A DNA stretch of 64,000 nucleotides from Sediminibacterium sp. (GCA_030054095.1 JASGCO010000020.1:1-64000); one strand, 5' to 3'. Shown: positions 51,690 to 62,165, counted from the stretch's first letter. The notes: a model not told the origin generated them from the letters alone. Numbers and translations are program-made.

Positions 51690-54086
51690 ATGCTGAAGAA
51701 CTATTTTAAAATCGCGTTCCGCAACCTTACCCGTAATAAATTACATACGGTTATTGTGCTGATTGGCTTGTGTACCGGCATTACAAGCTGTTTATTGATT
51801 GCCTTGTTTGTGAAGCATGAAAAGAGTTACGAATCGTTTCATACCAAAGCTGACCGGACGGCAAGGGTTATTATGAAATACAGTATTGGGGGTGAAGTTA
51901 ATGGTGGAAATTATACCAGCTTATACGTCGGTCCGTCTTTTAAAAAAAGCTTTCCGGAAATTGAGACTTTTGTCAGATTATCGGGCACTCAGCGTGTAGT
52001 AAAATATAAAGAAAAACTGGTAGTTGAAAAACGGTTTATATATAGCGATTCCACCTTTTTTAAGGTTTTTTCCTATCGTTTAGTAAAAGGCAGCCCTGAT
52101 GATGCGTTGAGCGGGCCTAATAAACTTGTCATTACTGAATCAATGGCAAAAAAGTATTTTGACACAGAAGATCCTTTGGGTAAGGTAATGAAAATTTCGA
52201 GTGCTGGCACCGATTACGTAGTAAGTGGTGTAGTAGAAGATTGTCCGTCTAACTCACATATTAAATTTGACTTCCTAGCTTCTCTGGCTTCTTTTGGACC
52301 AATGATTAATACCGAGAAAACATACTGGAATGCCAATTACATCACATATTTTCTTTTAAACACATCTGAGCAGATTAATACCCTCGACGATAAAATACCT
52401 GGGTTTATGAAAAGTGAAATGGGCGACCTCACTCCTGGTGATTATGTTACCTATGAACTGGAACCTATCAAAGGCATTCATCTTCACTCTCAATACAACG
52501 GTTTTGAACCGAATGGCAGCAGCACTTACGTTTACGCCGTTATATCGGTAGGTTTACTTATTTTAATCATTGCGTGTTTTACATACGTTAACCTTAGCAC
52601 TGCCAAATCCAGCGAACGCGCCCGGGAAATTGGTATCCGGAAGGCCGCCGGTGCTTACCGGTCGCAACTCTTTATTCAATTTATCAGTGAATCGTTTTTA
52701 CTAAGCAGCATAGCATTAGTCATCAGTCTCCTATTGACCATTTTACTGCTCCCCGCTTTCTGCAACTTAACCGGACGTCCGTTGGAGGCTTCGGGTCTGG
52801 CATCTACCGAACTTATTTTACTAACATTGGTAATACTTATAGGAACAGGCTTCTTCTCAGGTCTATATCCGGCGCTTATTCTCTCTTCGTTTGAACCGGT
52901 TCTTGTTTTAAAAGGCGCTTTTAAAAATACAAGTTCTGGTCTATTGCTCAGGAAAACACTCTTTGCCCTGCAATTTGTTATTTCTGTCTTCCTGATTATA
53001 GCCACTTTTATTATACAACGGCAACTAAGTTATTTTCAGAACAAAGACCTTGGCTTTTCTAAAGAAATGGTTATAACGTTAGGATACGACAGTAAGATTC
53101 ATGAACAGTTTAACGTTTTTAAAGAACGATTAAAAAAACTGTCTTCGGTTAAATTTGTGGCACGTGGCGACTTTAAACCCACCGAAATAGTAGGCGGTTA
53201 CAACATGCATAAGCCTGGCATGGCACAAGGCACATCTTTTGGTGTAACGGCCGGCACCATTGATGAAGAATACCTCGATGCCTGTGGCATAAAGATCATT
53301 GCAGGTTCCAATCTAACGGAACAGGATATGAAAGCTGTATCAGGTGATAATTACGAACAGTACTATTATCATTTTATTCTTAACGAATCCGCAGCCCGTC
53401 AACTGGGATGGAAACCGGAAGAAGCCGTTGGTAAAAAAATGTTTTTGGACGAAACACGTCCCGGTGAAGTAAGGGCTGTGGTAAAAGATTTCCACTTTTC
53501 CTCGTTGCACAACCCAATAAAACCTATGGTCCTGTTCCCTATGAATTACGGACATATCATTCTCGTTAAATTAAACAAAGGCAATCCGGAAACTGCCATT
53601 TCACAAATTGAAGGTGTATGGAAATCAGTGTTTACACATCGGCCATTTGAGTTTACCTTTTTAAATGATGACTATAATGCATTGTATAAATCGGAAATAC
53701 AACTTAACAAATCTATGCTCATTTTTAGCATACTAGCCATACTTTTAGCTATGCTCGGGTTGTTTGGTCTGGCATCTTATACCATTAAACAAAAAGCAAA
53801 AGAAATAAGCATACGGAAGATCATGGGTATGCCCGTACACGCCATTGTATTACATTTATCGAAAAACTTTATATGGCTGATTGGCATTTCGAGCCTGATA
53901 GCCATTCCTTTAGCATGGATTACAATGAACCGATGGCTACAGAATTTCAATTACCGCATTGATTTAGAAGTATGGTACTTTGCCTTACCCGGCCTGGGAC
54001 TTATCCTTCTGGCTTTTTTAACCATTTCTATCAAAGCGGTTACAGCTGCCAGAGAGAACCCTATTAAAAACCTGAGAACAGAGTAA
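51690..54086 (+). CDS. MacB-like FtsX-domain ABC permease
   Basis: A 798-residue permease with two FtsX domains and two MacB-PCD-type periplasmic domains. It starts MLKNYFKIAFRNLTRNKLHTVI, the family N-terminus, and has TM1 at about 20-40, three TM helices at about 285-430 with AREIGIRKAAGAYR, and three more at about 675-790 with AKEISIRKIMG. This duplicated layout is typical of Bacteroidota ABC permeases next to NtrC-type systems. The substrate is unknown. No HlyD or TolC gene is adjacent. Confidence 0.92.
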   Translation: MLKNYFKIAFRNLTRNKLHTVIVLIGLCTGITSCLLIALFVKHEKSYESFHTKADRTARVIMKYSIGGEVNGGNYTSLYVGPSFKKSFPEIETFVRLSGTQRVVKYKEKLVVEKRFIYSDSTFFKVFSYRLVKGSPDDALSGPNKLVITESMAKKYFDTEDPLGKVMKISSAGTDYVVSGVVEDCPSNSHIKFDFLASLASFGPMINTEKTYWNANYITYFLLNTSEQINTLDDKIPGFMKSEMGDLTPGDYVTYELEPIKGIHLHSQYNGFEPNGSSTYVYAVISVGLLILIIACFTYVNLSTAKSSERAREIGIRKAAGAYRSQLFIQFISESFLLSSIALVISLLLTILLLPAFCNLTGRPLEASGLASTELILLTLVILIGTGFFSGLYPALILSSFEPVLVLKGAFKNTSSGLLLRKTLFALQFVISVFLIIATFIIQRQLSYFQNKDLGFSKEMVITLGYDSKIHEQFNVFKERLKKLSSVKFVARGDFKPTEIVGGYNMHKPGMAQGTSFGVTAGTIDEEYLDACGIKIIAGSNLTEQDMKAVSGDNYEQYYYHFILNESAARQLGWKPEEAVGKKMFLDETRPGEVRAVVKDFHFSSLHNPIKPMVLFPMNYGHIILVKLNKGNPETAISQIEGVWKSVFTHRPFEFTFLNDDYNALYKSEIQLNKSMLIFSILAILLAMLGLFGLASYTIKQKAKEISIRKIMGMPVHAIVLHLSKNFIWLIGISSLIAIPLAWITMNRWLQNFNYRIDLEVWYFALPGLGLILLAFLTISIKAVTAARENPIKNLRTE

Positions 54087-54138
54087 TATTGTACCTTTAC
54101 CCCAGATGATGCTAAAACTAGTATATACTATCCCTGAA

Positions 54139-55821
54139 ATGAAACTAAAACTGTATGGTTTTATCCTGTTACTTATTTGTCATTTTTTATCAGTAGCGCA
54201 ACACGCATCTGCATTGCCCGATAGTTTGTTTATAATACAGGATAGCGTATTAATTCCCACCAAAAGCGGCATTCCTCTATCAGCTATTCTAGTGCGTAAA
54301 AAAGGGACTAACACTCCTAAACCAGCCATACTATTTTATTATAATTATTATAGAGACGCTAAAGATGCTATATTAGGGAAACGTTCAGCAGCCAGAGATT
54401 ACGTTGGGGTGGTGGTTTACCCCAGAGGCATAAAAACAAACCTTAACCATTACATGCCGTTTGAAAATGAAGGCGTTGATGTGTATGATGTCATTGAATG
54501 GATCAGTCAACAACCCTGGTGCAATGGAGCTATTGGCATGTACGGGGGGAGTTATACGGGCTATGCGCAATGGGCTGTCGTAAAAAAACTGCATCCGGCC
54601 CTAAAAACCATTGTGCCTCAGGTTGCTGTTATGCCAGGCTATGATTTTCCCATGGAAAATAATGTTCCTTTATCGCATATTTTAAGCTGGAGCAATGATG
54701 ATGTGTATAAGAACAAGCCCCTGCCACGAAGTTTACCCTTTGACTACTTTAATTCCGGAACAGCATTTCGTAAGCTGGATAGTCTGGCGGGTTCGCCCAA
54801 TCCTATTTTCCAGAAGTGGTTGACACACGAAGCTTATGATTCGTACTGGCAGTCTATGGCACCAACACCAGAAGAGTACAAACGCATTACTATTCCGGTG
54901 TTAACCACCACCGGATATTATGACGGCTCACAGATTGGCGCGTTGAGTTATTTCCGTAATCATCTGCGGTATAATCCCGCCGCCGAACATTATTTAGTGA
55001 TTGGGCCGTACGATCATATCAGTGGACAAAATCTGTATAACAGAAATCTGATGGGGTACATCATAGATAGTGTAGCGCAAATCAACATGCGCGATCTGGC
55101 ATTTGAATGGCTGGATTATATTCTGAAAGGGAAACCCAAGCCAGCTCTTTTGAAGGACAAAGTGAATTTTCAGGTGATGGGTACCAATACATGGCGACAT
55201 GTTTCATCTCTTCAGGCGGCCTGCAATGATACACTACAATTTTACCTCAACAAGGGATCTTTAACTCCTTTAAAACCGGGTACTAAAGCAAGTACCCTTC
55301 AGATTGTCGATTTTAAAGACCGGCTTCGTCAAAACAATTACTACACTCCCGAAATTTGTTTCGATAGTCTTGACAGGAGCAACGGGCTATTGTTTGTAAG
55401 CCCGGCTTTCGATTATCCGTTTGAAATAAACGGTTCCTTTACTGGTCAGTTACTCACCCGCATTTCTAAAAAAGATATGGATGTATCTCTGGCATTATAC
55501 GAACAACAAGCAGACGGGAAATACTTTTTTCTGGCCCGTTATGTAGGACGAGCCAGTTATGCCAAAGACAATAGCAAACGACAGTTTCTGAAACCCGGCA
55601 AAAAAGAAAACATTCCATTTAGCAATACCCGTTTTGTCAGCAAAAAAATTGCAAAAGGGTCGCGCCTGGTGGTTCTGCTAAATATCAATAAACATCCTTT
55701 TGAAGTAATCAACTATGGAACGGGTAAACCTGTTGCTGATGAAACCATTAAAGATGCCGGAGCTCCCTTACGTATTCAATGGTTGGGAGAGAGTTATATT
55801 AAAATCCCCGTAAAAAAATAA
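54139..55821 (+). CDS. CocE/NonD-family hydrolase (S15-like)
   Basis: A 560-residue exported alpha/beta hydrolase. Signal peptide ends FLSVAQ. The nucleophile is in GMYGGSYTGYAQW (near residue 140), the Asp region is TTTGYYDGSQIG and the His is in IGPYDHISG. A C-terminal jelly-roll domain (about 400-555) fits the X-Pro dipeptidyl-peptidase/CocE/NonD family. It would hydrolyse acyl or peptide bonds in the periplasm; the substrate is unknown. ATG 54139 is chosen because it opens the signal peptide; an upstream ATG 33 bases earlier is less plausible. It follows the ABC permease after 52 bases but probably has its own transcript start. Confidence 0.88.
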   Translation: MKLKLYGFILLLICHFLSVAQHASALPDSLFIIQDSVLIPTKSGIPLSAILVRKKGTNTPKPAILFYYNYYRDAKDAILGKRSAARDYVGVVVYPRGIKTNLNHYMPFENEGVDVYDVIEWISQQPWCNGAIGMYGGSYTGYAQWAVVKKLHPALKTIVPQVAVMPGYDFPMENNVPLSHILSWSNDDVYKNKPLPRSLPFDYFNSGTAFRKLDSLAGSPNPIFQKWLTHEAYDSYWQSMAPTPEEYKRITIPVLTTTGYYDGSQIGALSYFRNHLRYNPAAEHYLVIGPYDHISGQNLYNRNLMGYIIDSVAQINMRDLAFEWLDYILKGKPKPALLKDKVNFQVMGTNTWRHVSSLQAACNDTLQFYLNKGSLTPLKPGTKASTLQIVDFKDRLRQNNYYTPEICFDSLDRSNGLLFVSPAFDYPFEINGSFTGQLLTRISKKDMDVSLALYEQQADGKYFFLARYVGRASYAKDNSKRQFLKPGKKENIPFSNTRFVSKKIAKGSRLVVLLNINKHPFEVINYGTGKPVADETIKDAGAPLRIQWLGESYIKIPVKK

Positions 55822-55954
55822 AGACATTTCCCTGAACTAACGGTTCTGCTCTAACTTGCACCTTAAGAATTACGGCAGTTTATATTCCGCCCTTGTTTCT
55901 GCCACTTCCCGATTTTACAGATTGAAATAGCACTTTAGTACAACTTAATTTACA

Positions 55955-57007
55955 CTACCGTTCTTTTTTGATATTACTAAAAGGCAAAGGGTTCTGCGAA
56001 ATTTCCCCATACAATTTCCGGTTACGGTATATATCAATTGCCGAGTAGATGGCATTTTTAAATGATTGTTCGTTCGCCGTGTTCTTTCCGGCCATATCAA
56101 ACGCCGTACCATGATCAGGGCTCGTTCTTACAATTGGTAAACCCGCCGTGAAATTTACGCCTGAATTAAATGCAATGGTTTTAAAAGGGATAAGCCCCTG
56201 ATCGTGATACATGGCCAACACCGCATCAAACTGTTTGTAAGTGCCACTTCCGAAAAACCCATCGGCTGAATACGGCCCATACACCATTTTTGTTTCCGCT
56301 GCCCTCTTAACGGCAGGTACAATTATGTCATTATCTTCCTTTCCGATAGCACCATTATCACCAGCATGTGGATTAAGTCCCAGTACCGCAATTTTAGGTT
56401 TGCGGACGCCAAAATCAGAAATTAGTGTTTTGTGCAATTGCTCTATTTTTTGAAATACGCGATCCGTTGTTATCCTGTCGGCTACTTCACGAATGGATAT
56501 GTGCCCAGTAACTACAGCCAGTCTTAAGCCTTCATCTGAACACAAAAGCATTAGTGGATCGCCTCCAAACTTAGCCCCAAAGTATTCGGTATGTCCCGGG
56601 TAATGGAATTGCGCGCTTTGTATGGTCTTTTTATTGATAGGTCCCGTTACGATAGCGTGAATATCACCGTTTTGTAAAGCCTGAGTGGCTCTATCCAGCG
56701 AAAGATAAGCGTACTTACCGCCAATATCACTGGCCTTTCCCATTTCAATATTTACCTCCTCTTCATAACACACAAATACATTCGCTTTTTTGTGATTAAT
56801 CTGCGTAAAATCGCGGATCGGATGAAAATTAAATTCCTCCAAACCTAAAACTTTGCGGTAATAGGAAACCGTTTTTTGTGAACTGAATAAAACAGGTGTG
56901 CAAATATCCGCCACACCGGGTTCCATAAGCGTTTTCAAAATAACTTCCAAACCAATTCCATTTACATCTCCCTGCGTAATGCCTATAATGATCTTATCTT
57001 CCTGCAT
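55955..57007 (-). CDS. pdxA: 4-hydroxythreonine-4-phosphate dehydrogenase
   Basis: A 350-residue PLP-pathway enzyme that oxidises 4-phospho-hydroxy-threonine. Zinc-site His residues occur in FHYPGHTEYF, in MYHDQGLIPFK and in SPDHGTAFDMAG, as in the family, and the GITQGDVNGIGLEVI start is canonical. It is the last gene of a minus-strand operon, 23 bases after an amidohydrolase-like gene. In many genomes pdxA is paired with ksgA; here it is not. Confidence 0.95.
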   Translation of the reverse strand: MQEDKIIIGITQGDVNGIGLEVILKTLMEPGVADICTPVLFSSQKTVSYYRKVLGLEEFNFHPIRDFTQINHKKANVFVCYEEEVNIEMGKASDIGGKYAYLSLDRATQALQNGDIHAIVTGPINKKTIQSAQFHYPGHTEYFGAKFGGDPLMLLCSDEGLRLAVVTGHISIREVADRITTDRVFQKIEQLHKTLISDFGVRKPKIAVLGLNPHAGDNGAIGKEDNDIIVPAVKRAAETKMVYGPYSADGFFGSGTYKQFDAVLAMYHDQGLIPFKTIAFNSGVNFTAGLPIVRTSPDHGTAFDMAGKNTANEQSFKNAIYSAIDIYRNRKLYGEISQNPLPFSNIKKER

Positions 57008-57030
57008 AATGCTCTTAATTTCTTTAAAAA

Positions 57031-58323
57031 TTACTTTATTCCATACTTGGCTTTGTATTTTTCATACAATTCCGTTTGCTGATTGCTTAGTTTAACCGGA
57101 GTCCCGGAAATATACGCCACTTCTACGGCGTTAGTTCGCATGTCCAGCAAATCGCCTTTACTGATCACAAAACTGGCTAATTTACCTGCCTCCAGACTTC
57201 CCAGCTGTTTATCTACACCCAGAATACGCGCGGCATCTAATGTTACCGACTGCAGCGCCTCTTCCTTAGATAATCCGTAAGCTGAGGCCGTTCCTGCCAG
57301 AAAGGGCAAATTACGGCTTTGCATGGCTTCCATATCCCCAATTGCACTAAGACAAAATACGATACTATCCTTTTTTAAACGGGCGGGTACCTTAAAAACC
57401 GCGTCCACATCATCATGTTCATATTCCGGTAAGTCATGTAAGCGTCCCAAAATAACGGGAATGGACTCCCGTTTTAAAAGTCCCGCTATTTTATCCGCTT
57501 CGCCAGCCACACATAAAACAATGTTCTTTATACCATGTTTACGGCCAAACTGAATAGCCGCTGTCATTTCATGAGCTTTATCAGCCATGATATAAAGGCG
57601 TTGCGTTCCGTTAAATACACCCCGCATGGCTTCAAAGCGAATATTTTTTTCTGTAACGGAGGTTTGCGAACAATAGAATTTTGCGTCTTCAAAAAAGCGA
57701 TTCAGGTTAATCAACTGCTCCTGATAGGCTTTATTTTTTTTCAAACTGAATCCATCTTCACCCCAGCCCATGTAACGCTCTACCGGAAAAAACAAATGCA
57801 CACCATCATCCGCTTTTAACACCGCGTCTTCCCAATTCCATCCCTCCAGAGCTACAATCGAAGATGAACCAGCAATCAGGTTACCGCGGGGGGTTACCTG
57901 TGTGTATAATACGCCATTTGTTTTAACGGTAGGCGTGATTTTATTATCAGTATTATAGGCTATTAAACTTCTTACATGGGGATTTAAACCTCCCACTTCT
58001 TGAAAATCCAGTGTGGCACGTACCGCTTCCGCGTCATGTAATCCTAATACGTTATTTGTATTTATGAGTGCCGGATAAACGTGCTTTCCCTGGAGGTCAA
58101 TAACGGTATCATACGCTGAAGGGTTCAGGCGCAAACCTTTCATATCCATTACCATTTCGAGCGAATTTCCCTGCATGGCCATAATCCCCGTTTCGTAAAC
58201 AGTACCATTACCTACATGGATTATTCCGTTAATAAAGGCTATATGCGACTTTGGTTTTTGAGCCGACAATATTATGGTTAAACCACTTAACCACAATGTA
58301 AAACAGATTTTAATCTTCTTCAT
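57031..58323 (-). CDS. amidohydrolase-family protein, metal site degenerate
   Basis: A 430-residue exported protein (signal ends IILSAQ) with the imidazolonepropionase-like amidohydrolase layout: N-terminal beta-sandwich, then DLQGKHVYPALINTNNVLGL where active enzymes have the HxH metal pair (here NTN). Other metal-binding residues are also not evident, while the C-terminal LGSLEAGKLASFVI closing sandwich is normal. It is probably catalytically dead, or a binding or scaffold partner of the larger amidohydrolase encoded 18 bases upstream. It belongs to the operon with that gene and pdxA. Confidence 0.8.
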   Translation of the reverse strand: MKKIKICFTLWLSGLTIILSAQKPKSHIAFINGIIHVGNGTVYETGIMAMQGNSLEMVMDMKGLRLNPSAYDTVIDLQGKHVYPALINTNNVLGLHDAEAVRATLDFQEVGGLNPHVRSLIAYNTDNKITPTVKTNGVLYTQVTPRGNLIAGSSSIVALEGWNWEDAVLKADDGVHLFFPVERYMGWGEDGFSLKKNKAYQEQLINLNRFFEDAKFYCSQTSVTEKNIRFEAMRGVFNGTQRLYIMADKAHEMTAAIQFGRKHGIKNIVLCVAGEADKIAGLLKRESIPVILGRLHDLPEYEHDDVDAVFKVPARLKKDSIVFCLSAIGDMEAMQSRNLPFLAGTASAYGLSKEEALQSVTLDAARILGVDKQLGSLEAGKLASFVISKGDLLDMRTNAVEVAYISGTPVKLSNQQTELYEKYKAKYGIK

Positions 58324-58341
58324 ATAATGCGCTGTGTTCGT

Positions 58342-61300
58342 TTAACGGTGTCCGGTTTCAGTTTCATTTACTCCCTCAATAGTATTACAGTGATAAAGGC
58401 GCTGGCGTTTGGCATTTGGCTTAACGACTTTTACACCTTTATGTTTTTCTGCTACCAGCAAATTAATTAACCGCGCTCTTTCCGCTTTTAACTCCTGACG
58501 CAGGCGGGCGTCTTCCATACGGTCGAAATAAATCTGCCCATCAATGATGGTTTGTTCCGCTTTAGCATAAACACTTAACGGGTTATCGCTCCATACTACC
58601 AGATCGGCGGTTTTACCGACTTTTATACTTCCTACTTTATCATCTACATGTAACATTTTGGCTGGATTCAAGGTTACCAGTTTTAGCGCTTCTGTTTCCG
58701 GCAAACCACCATATTTAATACTTTTAGCGGCTTCCTGATTTAAGCGCCTGGCCATTTCCGCATCATCTGAATTAATGGCCGTAGTTACTCCCATTTTTGT
58801 AAGGATGGCCGCGTTATGAGGGATAGCCTCCATTACTTCATTTTTATAGGCCCACCAATCCGAAAACGTTGACGCGTTTACACCATGCATTTTCATTTTA
58901 TCGGCTACTTTATACCCTTCTAGAATGTGCGTAAATGTATTTACTTTAAACCCAAAACTGTCCGCTATATGCATTAACATATTAATTTCACTTTGTACAT
59001 AGCTATGACAGGTAATAAACCGTTTTTTATTCAGAATTTCAGCCAGAGCTTCCAGTTCCAGATCCCGGCGGGGCGAAACACGTTTATCTTTTTCAATTTG
59101 TTTCGGGCTTAACTTGCCAAATTCCGCCCATTGTTTATCGTATTCGCGGGCGCGGGTAAAGTAGTCATTATATACCTGTTCTACTCCCATACGCGTTTGC
59201 GGGAAGCGTTTATTCATCGCGTCACCCCAGTTGGCCTGTTTTACATTTTCACCCAAAGCAAATTTTATAAACCCGTCAGCTTTTTCGTATTTCATTTCTT
59301 CTGCACTGGCTCCCCAGCGCAGTTTAATCAACGCACTTTGTCCGCCAATAGGGTTGGCCGACCCATGTAGCAATTGTGCCATGGTTACACCACCACTTAA
59401 CTGCCGGTAGATATTAATATCCTCGGGATTGATCACATCTCCCATTCGTACTTCGGCACTGCTGGCCTGAGTTCCTTCATTAACACCATTCGTTAACGCA
59501 ATGTGCGAGTGTTCATCTATAATGCCAGGGGTTAAATGCTTTCCTTTGGCATCAATTACTTTGGCAAAAGCCCCCGCAGGCGCATCTATGTTAGGGGCAA
59601 TTCTTACTATTTTTCCTTCTACCACATAAACGTCGTATTCTTTTAGTACGCTGTCACCTTCGTTGGTCCATACGGTAGCATCCTTAATAAGGATCGCCTG
59701 ATAACGGTTTTTAAATTTCTTCCAATTGTCTTTTAAAAGCCCCTCGCTTTCCGGAAGCGCTTCTCCGTATGCCTGAAACGGGTACACCACTTTACCCGGA
59801 GGTATTATCTTTTTACGTACTGTTCCTGCCTTTTTAGTCGTATCCTCTGACTGAAGGCGCATCGTATAATCGTACCAGGAACCATCGGCCCATTGGCCCT
59901 TTCCGGTAAACGATTTACGAGCCTCTTCGTACGTGCCGCTTAAACGGGTTACCAGTGTGGAATCGTATTTAAAGCTCATCGTCATAATTCCATCCGCCTG
60001 ATATTGAAACTGCGCATTTACTTTAAGCGTATCCAGATAGACTGTAACCTGAGATTTTACATCGCCCCGGATGCTTACTTTAAAGTTACGGGCAGACGTG
60101 TTTAAAAGGTAATCGCCTCTAAAATCAGGCTGATTCAATTCTTTATACTGGGTAGCGCGCCCATTGGTCCAATGTTGAAGAATATATGCTTCATCCTCGA
60201 AGATATTGGTATTACTGATAAAGAAATTCGCAAAATAGCCTTTTTTTAAAGCCCCCAGTTTGTTTGCCATATTTACATATTGCGCCGGATTGGTTGTAAG
60301 CGCTTTCAATGCCATTTTTTCGCTTAAACCATACTGCACTGCCTTACGCAGATTAGAGAGGAATTTACTTTTTTCCTTCAAATCGGCACTGGTTAAACAA
60401 AATGAAATATTATTTTTTTCAAATGCTGCTGCGTTTGTTGGCGCTAATTCCCAATGCTTTAATTCAGCATAAGATACGTGTTCCGCATCATAAGGATCTT
60501 CCACGTCCATCGCCTCAGGGTAGTTTAGCGGGACAATATATGATAACCCCGTCTGCTGAATTTCAGAAATACGCTGGTATTCGTTGTCTCCCGCTTTGAT
60601 AATATACTTTACATTCATTTCCCGCCCCAAACGATCGGCCCTCAAATCATTGAACTTATCGTTCCCTTCAAAAACGGACGGTAAACTCTGTAACTGGTTA
60701 AATGCCTCCAACGAGATATTGTACTCCGTTTTATTTATGGCCGTTTTATACCATTGTGCATCAAAATACGTTTGCCGTAAAAGTGCAATGGCACCTGTTA
60801 ACGAACTGGGATAATCCTGCGTGGAAGTACCTTTATTAAACGAATAGAAACCTGCTGCCCGGTCTTTGTAAATACACTCGTTTTCGCGGGCATCACTTAA
60901 ATGCACTAGAGCGCCGCTTCCTCTTACAATACCATCCTTAGCGGCTGTAAGCACTACTCCAAATCCAGCCTTTTTGAGTTCATCGGCCTGTTCGCGGTTA
61001 GCAACAAATAATTTATGCGCTTCTACATCCGATTTTATGGCCTGATTCCAGCCATAAGCCCCTTTTACAGACGATTCAGTCTGGGGACCATTCCATTGGC
61101 GTGACCCTCCGGTTTTTGCAGCTGTAATCCCATAATCACTATAGAGGTCTATAAACGAAGGGTAAATGTGCTTTCCTTGCAAATCGTACACAATGGCTCC
61201 GGCAGGAATAGCGGTTTTCTCGCCAACTTCCAGAATTTGCTCATCCTGAATTAAAATAACCGCGTTTTTTAATTCGGTAGATTCATCTGCATGAATTACC

Positions 61301-61428
61301 GCGTTCTTAAACGCATAAACGCTATGGGTCAGATAAGGTGCCCCGTTAACAGGAAAAGTGACCTGTGCCTGCATCCGGTTTATCATCCCAGCCACTATCA
61401 AAGCGGCATATACTATAGTTTGTTTCAT
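58342..61428 (-). CDS. two-domain amidohydrolase, N-terminal domain degenerate
   Basis: A 1028-residue exported protein (signal ends RMQAQ). The N-terminal half (about 35-430) is an amidohydrolase-like domain lacking the metal-binding His pair (DLQGKHIYPSFIDLYSDYG in place of HxH). A beta-rich segment (about 440-550) links to a C-terminal active-looking amidohydrolase: GIIDEHSHIA (HxH), KFALGEN, CHSYV, THILEGYK and NSDDAEMARR. The start ATG 61428 opens the signal peptide; a GTG at 61437 is an alternative. The same proteins, often annotated imidazolonepropionase-like, are common in Bacteroidota in tandem. The substrate is unknown. Confidence 0.85.
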   Translation of the reverse strand: MKQTIVYAALIVAGMINRMQAQVTFPVNGAPYLTHSVYAFKNAVIHADESTELKNAVILIQDEQILEVGEKTAIPAGAIVYDLQGKHIYPSFIDLYSDYGITAAKTGGSRQWNGPQTESSVKGAYGWNQAIKSDVEAHKLFVANREQADELKKAGFGVVLTAAKDGIVRGSGALVHLSDARENECIYKDRAAGFYSFNKGTSTQDYPSSLTGAIALLRQTYFDAQWYKTAINKTEYNISLEAFNQLQSLPSVFEGNDKFNDLRADRLGREMNVKYIIKAGDNEYQRISEIQQTGLSYIVPLNYPEAMDVEDPYDAEHVSYAELKHWELAPTNAAAFEKNNISFCLTSADLKEKSKFLSNLRKAVQYGLSEKMALKALTTNPAQYVNMANKLGALKKGYFANFFISNTNIFEDEAYILQHWTNGRATQYKELNQPDFRGDYLLNTSARNFKVSIRGDVKSQVTVYLDTLKVNAQFQYQADGIMTMSFKYDSTLVTRLSGTYEEARKSFTGKGQWADGSWYDYTMRLQSEDTTKKAGTVRKKIIPPGKVVYPFQAYGEALPESEGLLKDNWKKFKNRYQAILIKDATVWTNEGDSVLKEYDVYVVEGKIVRIAPNIDAPAGAFAKVIDAKGKHLTPGIIDEHSHIALTNGVNEGTQASSAEVRMGDVINPEDINIYRQLSGGVTMAQLLHGSANPIGGQSALIKLRWGASAEEMKYEKADGFIKFALGENVKQANWGDAMNKRFPQTRMGVEQVYNDYFTRAREYDKQWAEFGKLSPKQIEKDKRVSPRRDLELEALAEILNKKRFITCHSYVQSEINMLMHIADSFGFKVNTFTHILEGYKVADKMKMHGVNASTFSDWWAYKNEVMEAIPHNAAILTKMGVTTAINSDDAEMARRLNQEAAKSIKYGGLPETEALKLVTLNPAKMLHVDDKVGSIKVGKTADLVVWSDNPLSVYAKAEQTIIDGQIYFDRMEDARLRQELKAERARLINLLVAEKHKGVKVVKPNAKRQRLYHCNTIEGVNETETGHR

Positions 61429-61444
61429 TCTGTTCACAACGTAT

Positions 61445-61476
61445 CAAATTTAAGTAAACCGTTTAAAGTGACCCAA
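61445..61476 (-). promoter_or_regulatory. Bacteroidota-type promoter of the amidohydrolase-pdxA operon
   Basis: On the minus strand TTG (61476-61474), a 21-base spacer and a perfect TAAATTTG box (61452-61445). The box ends 16 bases before the ATG at 61428, or 7 before the alternative GTG. Confidence 0.7.
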
Positions 61477-61538
61477 TCTAATTACAAGTATTTAATGCCA
61501 TTTTAATTATTAATTTTACACCACTTAATTTAACAGAT

Positions 61539-62165
61539 ATGTATAAAGGCTTTTTACACACACATTACCTGGTTGTCACTTTATTTCTTGTGATTTACGT
61601 GATCAAAACCATCTTATTACTCAGCAACAAAAATGATTTATTACAAACTTTTACCAAGAAAGTAAAAGTGATAGAGATGATTGTCAGTTCACTTTTCCTG
61701 ATTACCGGTATCTATCTTATTACCCAAACACCGTTGGGTGGCGCGTATGATCACCTCTTATGGATTAAACTGGGAATGGTACTTGTTTCAATTCCTCTGG
61801 CAGTTATAGGATTTAAACGCCATAACAAAATACTGGCGGCTTTAAGTTTGTTGTTAATAACCGGTAGTTTTGGTTTAGCCGAAGTATATCACAAAAAGAA
61901 AGCGGTAGCCGCGCCGGCTAACACACATAGCGAGGTGGCCATGAACGGGCAATCGCTATACGAAGCTAATTGTAAAGTATGTCATGGATCCGACGGGAAA
62001 GCCATGCTTTCAGGCGCTCCAGATTTAACGGCAACGGCTTTGGACAAAAACCAGATTAAGGACATTATTTTGAATGGACGAAATCTGATGGTTAAAGTGA
62101 ATGTGAGTGATACGGAAGCGGATCTGATTAGCGACTACGTTCTGAACTCCATTAAAGGGAAATAA
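61539..62165 (+). CDS. SirB-like membrane domain fused to cytochrome c
   Basis: A 208-residue protein. Residues 1-125 have four TM helices matching the SirB family (HTHYLVVTLFLVIYVIKT start, conserved GGAYDHLLWIKLGMVL). Residues 140-208 are a small cytochrome c domain with CKVCHG (Cys near 147) and a distal Met in RNLMVKVNV. The fusion would tether a haem domain at the periplasmic face of the inner membrane. Its redox partner is unknown. It is divergent from the amidohydrolase operon and 23 bases before hflX. Confidence 0.85.
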   Translation: MYKGFLHTHYLVVTLFLVIYVIKTILLLSNKNDLLQTFTKKVKVIEMIVSSLFLITGIYLITQTPLGGAYDHLLWIKLGMVLVSIPLAVIGFKRHNKILAALSLLLITGSFGLAEVYHKKKAVAAPANTHSEVAMNGQSLYEANCKVCHGSDGKAMLSGAPDLTATALDKNQIKDIILNGRNLMVKVNVSDTEADLISDYVLNSIKGK

